A DNA stretch of 64,000 bases from Halorussus gelatinilyticus (GTDB taxonomy: Archaea; Halobacteriota; Halobacteria; Halobacteriales; Haladaptataceae), in contig NZ_CP096658.1 of assembly GCF_023238445.1 (NCBI RefSeq), positions 2,108,001-2,172,000 of the forward strand, written 5' to 3'. Every line of letters starts with the position of its first letter. Position 1 is the first letter of the stretch. The notes beneath the pieces are model-generated. The model was given only the letters and a program-made list of their open reading frames with translations. It had not been told where the DNA came from and did not search any database. The position numbers and the translations under genes are program-made. Below are positions 17,271-24,485 of the stretch, one piece after another.

Positions 17271-18911
17271 TCAGTCGTCGCTCGCGGGCCGCAGGTCCAT
17301 CCGGACGACCGACCCGCGGGGGTCGTTCTCGGCGAACGAGAGTCGGCCACCTGAGCGCTCGACGACCCAGTGGACCAGCCAGAGACCCAACCCGCTGCCG
17401 TGTTCGAGGTCGGTCTCCCCGCCGTCGGTCAGGACGGCGCGCTCGTGGTCGGGGATGCCGGGACCGTCGTCGGCGACCGCCACGCGAACCCACTCCTCGC
17501 CGTCGTCGGTCACGGACTCGACCGAAATCGACACCGTGGGGTCGGCGTCGTTGTGTTCGACCGCGTTCTCACAGACGTTCTCGACCGCCGCGTCGAACGC
17601 GGGCGTGGCCGACGCGAACTGTCGGTCGGGCGCTTCGACCGACACGTCGGCGTCCGGGTACTCCTCGCGGACCACCGCGGCGGCGTCGGCGACGACGGCG
17701 GCGACGTCGGTATCGACCGGTTCGGTGCCCTCGCGCTCCATGCCCGCGCCGAAGCGGCGGGCCTTCTCGCTCAGGTCCACTAGGTCCCACCCGCGGGCCG
17801 CTATCTTCTCGGCCGCCTCCCGGACCTCGGGGTTCTCTGACTCGTCGGCGACGTACTCGGCGTAGTTGACCACGACGGTCATGTCGTTGCGGAGGTTGTG
17901 GCGCAGGACGCGATTGAACACCTGAATCCGCTGCTCGCGCTCGCGGAGCTCGGTCTCGCGCGTGGCCAGCGAGTCGGCGAGGTCGGTAAAGCCCTCGCGT
18001 ATCTGGTGCCACTCCTCGCCCGAGGAGAGACCGGGCGTGTGGTCGTAATCGCCGTCGCGGAGCGCGCGGAAGCCGTCGAGGAGTTTCTCCGCCTGACGGA
18101 TGTTGGCGTTGTACTCCCAGACCGCCAAGCCGACGACGAGCGCCAGGACGAGGGCGAGACTCCCCGCCTGGAGTATCGCCATCTCGCGCAGGCGGGCGTT
18201 CAGCGTCGCCCGGTTCCGACTGACCCGCACGGTCCACCCGGTCGAGGAGACGGTCGCGGTGCTGGAGACGCCGTCGATGAACGACCGTCGGGACTCGTGA
18301 AGCGTCTGGTTCCCCATCCCGACCGAGACCGTCCGCACGTCGGTCTCCAGCGGCTTGACCATCGTGAGGAACGTAAACTCGTTGACCGGGAACGCGGCCG
18401 CGAGGACGCCGGTTATCTCGCCGTCCTCGAAGATTGGCGCGCTGATTATCACGATGTGCTGGTCGGTGTCCGCGACGCGCTCGGGGTCGGTGACGTGTAT
18501 CTCGCCCGTCCGGGCCGGGCGCTGGAAATACGTCCGGTTCTCGATGTCGTTGCCGACCGTCTCGCGGCGCACCTCGGGAGCCACGTCGCCCTCGAAGGCG
18601 ACGACGGTACCGTTGGCAGCGACCACCTGGCCGGCGAACACGTACGGGTTGGTCAGGAACCCACGGAGGAACTCTTCGGAGCGACTGAAGTTGCTTGCCC
18701 GCGGCCGCGACGCGTGGAATCCGACGTAGTCCTTCTGCTGGCGGATTTGAGCGTCTATCTGCTCGGCGGTCCGAATCGCGGTCTGGTCGACGTTCTCGCG
18801 CATCTGGGCGACCGACCGGTCCTTGGCCAGTTCGAGTTGGCCGTAGACCACCCCGCTCAGTACGAGCGTGACGACCAGCATCAGCACCGCGAACTTCGTC
18901 CGGACCTTCAT
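17271..18911 (-). CDS. Membrane sensor histidine kinase
   Basis: A 546-residue protein. TM1 is at about 8-25 (FAVLMLVVTLVLSGVVYG). An extracytoplasmic dCache/CHASE-like sensor (about 30-240) contains RTYFQRPARTGEIHVTDPE and HIVIISAPIFEDGEITGVL. TM2 (about 250-275) precedes a HAMP-like linker, then the dimerisation/phosphoacceptor helix NRVLRHNLRNDMTVV with the phosphorylated histidine. The ATPase domain carries ENVCENAVEHND, VADDGPGIP and GSGLGLWLVHW. It is probably autophosphorylated in response to an external small molecule; no response regulator is adjacent. The start MKVRTKFAV at 18911 is chosen because upstream codons run into the divergent gatB promoter. Confidence 0.9.
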   Translation of the reverse strand: MKVRTKFAVLMLVVTLVLSGVVYGQLELAKDRSVAQMRENVDQTAIRTAEQIDAQIRQQKDYVGFHASRPRASNFSRSEEFLRGFLTNPYVFAGQVVAANGTVVAFEGDVAPEVRRETVGNDIENRTYFQRPARTGEIHVTDPERVADTDQHIVIISAPIFEDGEITGVLAAAFPVNEFTFLTMVKPLETDVRTVSVGMGNQTLHESRRSFIDGVSSTATVSSTGWTVRVSRNRATLNARLREMAILQAGSLALVLALVVGLAVWEYNANIRQAEKLLDGFRALRDGDYDHTPGLSSGEEWHQIREGFTDLADSLATRETELREREQRIQVFNRVLRHNLRNDMTVVVNYAEYVADESENPEVREAAEKIAARGWDLVDLSEKARRFGAGMEREGTEPVDTDVAAVVADAAAVVREEYPDADVSVEAPDRQFASATPAFDAAVENVCENAVEHNDADPTVSISVESVTDDGEEWVRVAVADDGPGIPDHERAVLTDGGETDLEHGSGLGLWLVHWVVERSGGRLSFAENDPRGSVVRMDLRPASDD

Positions 18912-18990
18912 TTTTCGTGCACCTGCTCGCTCGGGGGTAATGAACCTTCGTTCGTTAGTCTTTAGCGGCCCGACCGCAAACTGGCGGGTA

Positions 18991-20478
18991 ATGACTGCAC
19001 AGGCTGTCCAACAGGAGGACCTCGCGGTCGTCATCGGACTTGAGGTCCACGTTCAACTGGAGACGGACACGAAGATCTTCTGTGGCTGTTCGACCGACGT
19101 CGCCGACGCCGATCCGAACACCCACACCTGCCCGGTGTGTCTCGGCCTGCCGGGCGCGCTCCCGGTGCTGAACGAGGCCGCCGTCGAGTCGGCGGTCAAG
19201 GTGGGGAAAGCCATCGACGCCGACATCCCCGAGGAGACGACGTTCCACCGGAAGAACTACTTCTACCCCGACCTGCCGAAGGGGTTCCAGATCACCCAGT
19301 ACGACGCGCCGGTCTGTCGGGACGGCGAACTCGACGTCGAAGTGGACGGCGAGCGCCGGACGGTCGGCATCCAGCGCGCCCACCTCGAAGAGGACCCCGG
19401 CAGCCTCCAGCACGAGGGCGGGAGCATCGACCGCGCCGACTACACGCTGGTCAACTACAACCGCGCCGGAGTGCCGCTGATGGAGATAGTTACCGACCCC
19501 GACTTCCGCGGCGCGGAGGAAGTCCGGGCGTTCCTCGCGAAACTGGAGGAAGTGCTGGAGTACCTCGGCGTGTTCGACAGCCAGCGCGACGGCAGCCTCC
19601 GCATCGACGCCAACCTCAGCGTGGTCCCCGCCGACGAGGTGGGCGAGGACGGAGAAATCAGCGACGAGGCGCTCGAAGACGCCAACCGGACCGAGGTCAA
19701 GAACATCTCCAGCCACAAGGGCGCGGAGAAGGCGCTGTCCTACGAGGCGACCCGCCAGAAGAACTCGGTCAAGCGCGGCCGGGAGATAGAGCAGGAGACC
19801 CGCCACTGGGACGAGGGCCGCGGCGTCACCGTCTCGATGCGCTCGAAGGAAGAAGAGAAGGACTACCGCTACTTCCGGGAGGCCGACCTGCCGCCGCTTC
19901 AGGTCAGCGACTGGAAGCAGAAGCTCGACATTCCGGAGTTGCCGGACGCCCGCCGCGAGCGGTTCCGCGACGAGTACGGCCTGAGCGAGGAGGCGGCCTC
20001 GAAACTCACCTCCACGAAGCAGGTCGCGGACTTCTACGAGGACGTGGCCGGCGAGTACGACCCCGACCTCGCGGCGACGTGGGTCGCCGACAACCTGTTG
20101 GGCGAACTTAACTACCGCGACATGGCGATTACCGACGTGGAAGGTCGCCTCGACGAGTTCATGCGTCTCATCGAGTTGGTGGCCGACGACGAGATCACGA
20201 CCAAGAACGCCGAGGAGGTCGTCCTCCGCGAGATGCTGGACGAAGGCGAGGACCCCGAGACGGTCATCGACCGCGAGGGTCTCGGCAAGGCCGACGAGGG
20301 TGCCGTCGAAGGCGCAGTCGAAGAAGCCATCGAGGAGAACCCCGACGCGGTCGAGGACTACCACGCCGGAGAGGGCGGCGCGCTCAACTTCCTCGTCGGG
20401 CAGGTCATGCAGAAGACCGGCGGGAGCGCCGACCCCGGTTCGGTGAACCAGTTGCTCCGCGAGCGACTGGACGAGTAA
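18991..20478 (+). CDS. gatB: Asp/Glu-tRNA amidotransferase subunit B
   Basis: A 495-residue protein. GatB landmarks are present: VIGLEVHVQLETDTKIFCGC, NTHTCPVCLGLPGALPVLN, NYFYPDLPKGFQITQYD, GIQRAHLEEDPG, and NYNRAGVPLMEIVTDPD. The C-terminal ~150 residues form the GatB/YqeY helical domain (LVGQVMQKTGG). GatB binds the mischarged tRNA and phosphorylates the carboxyl group; with GatA and GatC it makes Gln-tRNA or Asn-tRNA. The ATG at 18991 (MTAQAVQQEDL) follows a TTTAG box about 30 nt upstream. gatA and gatC are not in this window. Confidence 0.96.
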   Translation: MTAQAVQQEDLAVVIGLEVHVQLETDTKIFCGCSTDVADADPNTHTCPVCLGLPGALPVLNEAAVESAVKVGKAIDADIPEETTFHRKNYFYPDLPKGFQITQYDAPVCRDGELDVEVDGERRTVGIQRAHLEEDPGSLQHEGGSIDRADYTLVNYNRAGVPLMEIVTDPDFRGAEEVRAFLAKLEEVLEYLGVFDSQRDGSLRIDANLSVVPADEVGEDGEISDEALEDANRTEVKNISSHKGAEKALSYEATRQKNSVKRGREIEQETRHWDEGRGVTVSMRSKEEEKDYRYFREADLPPLQVSDWKQKLDIPELPDARRERFRDEYGLSEEAASKLTSTKQVADFYEDVAGEYDPDLAATWVADNLLGELNYRDMAITDVEGRLDEFMRLIELVADDEITTKNAEEVVLREMLDEGEDPETVIDREGLGKADEGAVEGAVEEAIEENPDAVEDYHAGEGGALNFLVGQVMQKTGGSADPGSVNQLLRERLDE

Positions 20479-20778
20479 GTCGCCGACCGACGGGAGCGGC
20501 GGGGAGGGCGTATCGAGCAGGCGGCGCGTGGACGCGATTCTGCTTTCTTCTCTCCGCGAGGGGCGCGCCGCGCTCCCGCCTCGACGCCCTCGCGGCGATT
20601 CTCAGGTCACGACCGGGGTTCGTCCCGGCTTTCGGTGTAAACCTTCGCGTGCGTCGTCGGTCGAGATTGGTGCGATTTCTAACTACTCGTCGGAGGCGGA
20701 AACGGCGAACGCCCCTCTAAATTACGCCTACGGCGGTTGGAAAATATCACACTCTGGTAGATGATGGAAAAATGAATC
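20479..20778. other. 300-nt spacer before the transglycosylase-like gene
   Basis: No credible gene. CCGCGAGGG (20554-20562) and CCCTCGCGG (20587-20595) form a 9-bp inverted repeat. The last ~90 nt drop sharply in GC, and AAAATATCAC at 20741-20750 is a plausible TATA box for the gene starting at 20779. Confidence 0.45.
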
Positions 20779-21492
20779 ATGCACTCACGACGCGACATGC
20801 TCAAGCGAATCGGCGCGACGGGCGCGACGGCGGTCGCCGTCGCGGGACTGACCGGTTCCGCGGCCGCGGCACCCGGTTCCATCCCGTCGAACTATCTCAC
20901 CGAGTACCGTGCGACGGGCGACGCCTACGGTATCGACTGGACGTATCTGGCAGGCGTCGGCTGGGTCGAGACCCAGCACGGCCAGTACGAGGCGGGCTGT
21001 GACACCTCGTCGGCGGGTGCGAAGGGGCCCATGCAGTTCATGCCCTCGACGTGGGACGCCTACGGCGTGGACGGCGACGGTGACGGCTACGCCGACATCT
21101 GCAACTACGAGGGTGCCATCCCGTCGGCGGCGAACTACCTCACCTCCTCGGGCGCGCCCGAGAACTGGGACGACGCGCTCTACGCCTACAACCACAGTTG
21201 GTCCTACGTCAGCGACGTGAAGGACGCCGCGGCGTACTACCGCGACGCCTACGGCGGCGGAGGCGGCGGCACCGGCTTCAGCCAGGGCGACCGCGTGACT
21301 CCGACGGTGAACCTGAACACGCGCAAACGGCCCGGCACCGAATCGACGGTCGTCGCCACCGTCTCGCCCGACGAGGTCGGCGAAATCGTCAACGGCCCGA
21401 CCACCGAGGACGGCTACACGTGGTGGGGCATGCACTGGCTCGACCGCGACGTGTGGGGCTGGTCGGTCGAGACGTACCTCGATTCCGCCTGA
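20779..21492 (+). CDS. Tat-exported lytic transglycosylase-like protein with SH3-like tail
   Basis: A 237-residue protein. A Tat signal occupies about 1-31 (SRRDMLKRIGATGATAVAVA, then GSAAAAP). Residues about 35-158 resemble bacterial lytic transglycosylases: GVGWVETQHG with the likely catalytic Glu64, then AGAKGPMQFMPSTWDAYG (80-97), IPSAANYL and YAYNHSWSYVSDV. A glycine linker (159-166) leads to an SH3_3-like domain (VNLNTRKRPGTESTVVATV onward). Bacterial relatives cleave murein between MurNAc and GlcNAc. Haloarchaea are not known to have murein, so the target may be a foreign cell wall or another glycan. Single gene, with a strong hairpin downstream. Acidic composition suggests long residence in a haloarchaeon. 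Confidence 0.82.
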   Translation: MHSRRDMLKRIGATGATAVAVAGLTGSAAAAPGSIPSNYLTEYRATGDAYGIDWTYLAGVGWVETQHGQYEAGCDTSSAGAKGPMQFMPSTWDAYGVDGDGDGYADICNYEGAIPSAANYLTSSGAPENWDDALYAYNHSWSYVSDVKDAAAYYRDAYGGGGGGTGFSQGDRVTPTVNLNTRKRPGTESTVVATVSPDEVGEIVNGPTTEDGYTWWGMHWLDRDVWGWSVETYLDSA

Positions 21493-21543
21493 GATAGCGA
21501 TTCGCCACCGGAACGCGCGATTTCCACCTGTCATCCATCGGTC

Positions 21544-21578
21544 GCGCGTCCGCGGCCGCAGTGCGGCCGCGGACGCGC
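21544..21578. terminator. Perfect 17-bp hairpin between convergent genes
   Basis: The arm at 21544-21560 is exactly complementary to 21562-21578 with a one-base loop (G21561). It lies 52 nt after the transglycosylase stop and 64 nt from the MATE gene stop on the other strand. Sequence to the right is AT-rich (AAATATTTATCC). It probably ends both transcripts, although a protein-binding palindrome is also possible. Confidence 0.55.
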
Positions 21579-21641
21579 ACCTCAGAAATATTTATCCATG
21601 TTGGATAGATACAGAGGATTCTTAGAAACAGATAGAGATTG

Positions 21642-23069
21642 CTAATCTCCCGGTGTCGCCGTCTCCTCTCGCTCCACGACTCCCTCGCGCCAGCGGCCGA
21701 GACCGAACCACGCGACGCCGACGAGGAACGACGCGATGGCCGAGAACGACCACGCCCACCAGAGGCCTTCGACGCCCCACGACCATCCCGTGAGCGGGAC
21801 GCCCGCGACCGTGACCGTCCACGAGTAGGCGACGAGGAGCGCCGCCGGAATCCGGAGGAGCCACCGCGAGAGGACCGACAGCGCCATCGCGGTCCGGGTG
21901 TCGCCCGCGCCGCGGAACCCGCCCTGTAGGACCATCAGCCCGCCGAAGAAGGCGAGGAACGGGCCGATGATGCGCAGGAACTCCACGCCCGCCGCGACGA
22001 CCGCCGCGTCCGCGATGAAGACGCGCATCGCCTCGTCGGGGAACGCGACCATCAGCGCGCCGACGCCGAACAGCACCGCCATCGTGCCGCCGGTGGCCGT
22101 CCACGTCACCGTCGCCGCGCGGTCGGGCGTCTCCGCGCCGAGGTTCTGGCCGACGCCGGTCGCGGTGGCCTGCCCGACCGCGCCCGAGACGGTCCACGAC
22201 ACCGACATCAGGCGCAGTCCGATGCCGTACGCGGCGGTCGGCACCGCGCCGAATCGCGCGACCAGCGCCGCCATCGCCACCGCCGCGAAACTCCGCGCGA
22301 GCCCGTCGAGAGTGCCGGGGTAGCCGACGTCCACGAGTTTCCGGAGGACCGGCCAGTCGGGCCGGAGGTCGTCGAGTCGCAGGCGGACGCCCCAGTCGCC
22401 CTTGACGAGGATGGCGACGCCGATGACCGCCGTCAGAATCCGGGAAATCAGCGTCGCGACCGCGGCCCCGCGGACGCCCCACTCGGGGAAGGGTCCGTAG
22501 CCGAGGACGAGAAACGGGTCCAAGACGACGTTCGCGCCCGCCGAGAGGACCATCAGCCACATCGCGGTCCGTGTGTCGCCAGCGCCCCGCAGGACCGCCC
22601 GGAAGACGAAGAAGAGGAACGTGAACGGAATCGACAGGAAGAGGACCTCGATGTACTGGAGCGAGTAGGCGTAGACCCGCCCCTCGGCCCCGACCAGCGA
22701 GAGGAGCGGGTGCCGGAAGACGTAGCCGAGCGCCGACAGGACCAGCGCGACGGCGACGGTCAGGATGGTCGTCTGCGCGACCACGTTGTCGGCCTTCCGG
22801 TCGTCGCCCGCGCCGACGTGCTGGGAGACCAGCGCGACCGAGGCGGCGGTCAGCCCCATCGCCACCGAGACGAACATCCACGCGGTCGGGAACATCAGCG
22901 ACACCGCCGCCACTGCGTTCGGACCGACCCGACCGACCCAGAACATGTCCGCGAGGTTGTAGAACGTCTGGAGGAGGTTCCCGGCGACCAGCGGCCACGC
23001 GAGGCTGACGAGTTTCGGCGTTATCGCTCCGGTCGTCATATCGACGCGACTGTCCTGTTGGCTCGACAC
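21642..23069 (-). CDS. MATE family multidrug exporter
   Basis: A 475-residue protein with about twelve hydrophobic helices in two related halves. The N-terminus reads KLVSLAWPLVAGNLLQTFYNLADMFWVGRVG, the standard MATE opening. The second half repeats the pattern (FAAVAMAALVARFGAVPTAAYGIGLR), and both halves have the G-AG-D-TRTAM loop. MATE proteins expel cationic drugs or metabolites in exchange for sodium or protons. The gene is convergent with the transglycosylase-like gene. The substrate is unknown, and nothing nearby shows it serves the secreted proteins. Confidence 0.92.
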   Translation of the reverse strand: MSSQQDSRVDMTTGAITPKLVSLAWPLVAGNLLQTFYNLADMFWVGRVGPNAVAAVSLMFPTAWMFVSVAMGLTAASVALVSQHVGAGDDRKADNVVAQTTILTVAVALVLSALGYVFRHPLLSLVGAEGRVYAYSLQYIEVLFLSIPFTFLFFVFRAVLRGAGDTRTAMWLMVLSAGANVVLDPFLVLGYGPFPEWGVRGAAVATLISRILTAVIGVAILVKGDWGVRLRLDDLRPDWPVLRKLVDVGYPGTLDGLARSFAAVAMAALVARFGAVPTAAYGIGLRLMSVSWTVSGAVGQATATGVGQNLGAETPDRAATVTWTATGGTMAVLFGVGALMVAFPDEAMRVFIADAAVVAAGVEFLRIIGPFLAFFGGLMVLQGGFRGAGDTRTAMALSVLSRWLLRIPAALLVAYSWTVTVAGVPLTGWSWGVEGLWWAWSFSAIASFLVGVAWFGLGRWREGVVEREETATPGD

Positions 23070-23209
23070 GCTCTCGGCGGAAGGTCGCGCGTGCGGTTGG
23101 TAAACGTGTCCCTTCCGTTCGGGGTTGCCGGGTTTCCGAGCGTCGTCCGCGCACGCTTCGGGAACGAAATAACGTCTGGATTTATCAGAGTGAGACGCGA
23201 AACCGCCCC

Positions 23210-23575
23210 GTGAACCGTCGAACGTTCGTCAGTGCCGCGGCGCTGCTGATTTTCAGCGGGTGTTCTGCTCCGACGGGCCGGCCCGAGTACGACCCGGAGT
23301 CGAACGACCTCCGGCTGGAGAACGACGACGACACCTCCCACGAGGTAACGGTCGCCGTACTCGAAGACGGCGGGGAGAGACACCGCCGAGCGTACGCGCT
23401 ATCTCCGGGGGGAGCGTCGTACGCTGACGAACCTCGTTCCCATGGCGAGTACGAACTCGTCGTCGAACACGACGACACGGTGCGCCGACGCGTCTGGCGG
23501 GCAGTGAGTTGCTACCGCTACGGCGTGGAGATAACCGCGTCCGGGACGGCGAAAATCGACGCCGCCGTGTGTTGA
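23210..23575 (+). CDS. Small putative Tat lipoprotein
   Basis: A 121-residue protein starting at GTG. The N-terminus MNRRTFVSAAALLIFSGC has a twin-arginine motif, a short hydrophobic stretch and a lipobox-type cysteine at residue 18. The mature part is acidic and beta-rich (SHEVTVAVLEDG, GEYELVVEHDDTV), ending in a cysteine with another in the middle (SCYRYG), a possible disulfide pair. TTTATCAG at 23181-23188 lies about 25 nt upstream and supports the GTG start. I do not recognise a named family; the fold resembles small haloarchaeal beta-sandwich lipoproteins. Confidence 0.72.
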   Translation: MNRRTFVSAAALLIFSGCSAPTGRPEYDPESNDLRLENDDDTSHEVTVAVLEDGGERHRRAYALSPGGASYADEPRSHGEYELVVEHDDTVRRRVWRAVSCYRYGVEITASGTAKIDAAVC

Positions 23576-23585
23576 TGTCCGCCGA

Positions 23586-24179
23586 CTACGAACCCGCCGT
23601 CCGCTCGCGTGCCCCGACTCCAGCGGAGTAGAGCGCGAGTCCGACGACGCCGGGACCGAGGAGGGCCGCGGCGAGTTCGAGGAGCACCGCGAACGCGGTC
23701 CAGAGGCTGACACCGCAGAATCCGACGAGACAGATTTCCACGCCGCCGAGATGGAAGAACGAGTTGGTACCGAGACCGCCTGGGAGGACGAAACCGACGA
23801 AGACCGTGAGCATGGCGACCGGCCACCCGGCCGTCGCGTAGCGGAGCGCGGCGTCCGAGTCGTCTACGCCACCGGCGAGTCGGACGATTAGCCGGCCGAC
23901 GACCAGCGGGAGCGCCGTCAGGACGGCCAGATTCGCGAGTCCCGCGACGACGAGCGTCGCGGCGACTTCCCACAGCCGCAGTCCGCCGGCGAAGGCCCAG
24001 ACGACGAGGACGCCGACGAGGTACAGTCCGCCGACCGCGAGTATCGCCCGTCGGAGCGCCGCGCTGAAGGCGGGCGCTCCGGCGCGGTAGAACAGGTGCG
24101 CCAGTCCCGTGACGAGGAGCGCGATGCCAGCGGTCAGGACGAAGACCGTCGCCGGAACGAGTCCGGTCGGAAGCGTCAT
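23586..24179 (-). CDS. Multi-spanning membrane protein of unknown function
   Basis: A 197-residue hydrophobic protein with about six membrane segments (FVLTAGIALLVTGLAHLFY; AVGGLYLVGVLVVWAFAGG; LVVAGLANLAVLTALPLVV; VAMLTVFVGFVLPGGLG; FGV and ALLEL regions). The start MTLPTGLVPATVF at 24179 fits a minus-strand AT-rich box (AATTTTATCT, about 24203-24212) about 28 nt upstream. It is convergent with the lipoprotein gene, only 10 nt apart. No family was recognised. Confidence 0.6.
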   Translation of the reverse strand: MTLPTGLVPATVFVLTAGIALLVTGLAHLFYRAGAPAFSAALRRAILAVGGLYLVGVLVVWAFAGGLRLWEVAATLVVAGLANLAVLTALPLVVGRLIVRLAGGVDDSDAALRYATAGWPVAMLTVFVGFVLPGGLGTNSFFHLGGVEICLVGFCGVSLWTAFAVLLELAAALLGPGVVGLALYSAGVGARERTAGS

Positions 24180-24386
24180 ACTCGCGGGTCTCGCCCACGG
24201 GAGATAAAATTGGTCACGAGACGGACGGGATGCCGTCCGGCGACGCACGGACGGTCGTCGCGCACACTTCCGGACGCGCTTGCGCACGCACCCTCACACG
24301 CACGACGCCCGCGCCTTGGACCGCCGCCGGCTTGCGATTTTCCGCGGCGAAAGCTTTACCGTTTCACTTGTCCTAGCGGGGACACG

Positions 24387-24485
24387 ATGGACGACGAGCG
24401 ACTCCCGAGCGGCGGGCGACTCCCCCGAGAGCGACCGCGCCGCGCCGGGCACTCCCCCGAAGTCGGAGGTGAGGTATGGAACTGA
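24387..24485 (+). CDS. Possible 32-codon upstream ORF overlapping topA
   Basis: ATG at 24387 opens a frame MDDERLPSGGRLPRERPR onward, ending at TGA 24483-24485, which overlaps the topA ATG (24476) by 10 nt. An AT-rich GCTTTACCGTTTCACTT lies about 30 nt upstream, as expected for a leaderless start. The product is arginine/proline-rich and has no family. It may be a regulatory leader ORF or simply an untranslated leader. Confidence 0.25.
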   Translation: MDDERLPSGGRLPRERPRRAGHSPEVGGEVWN

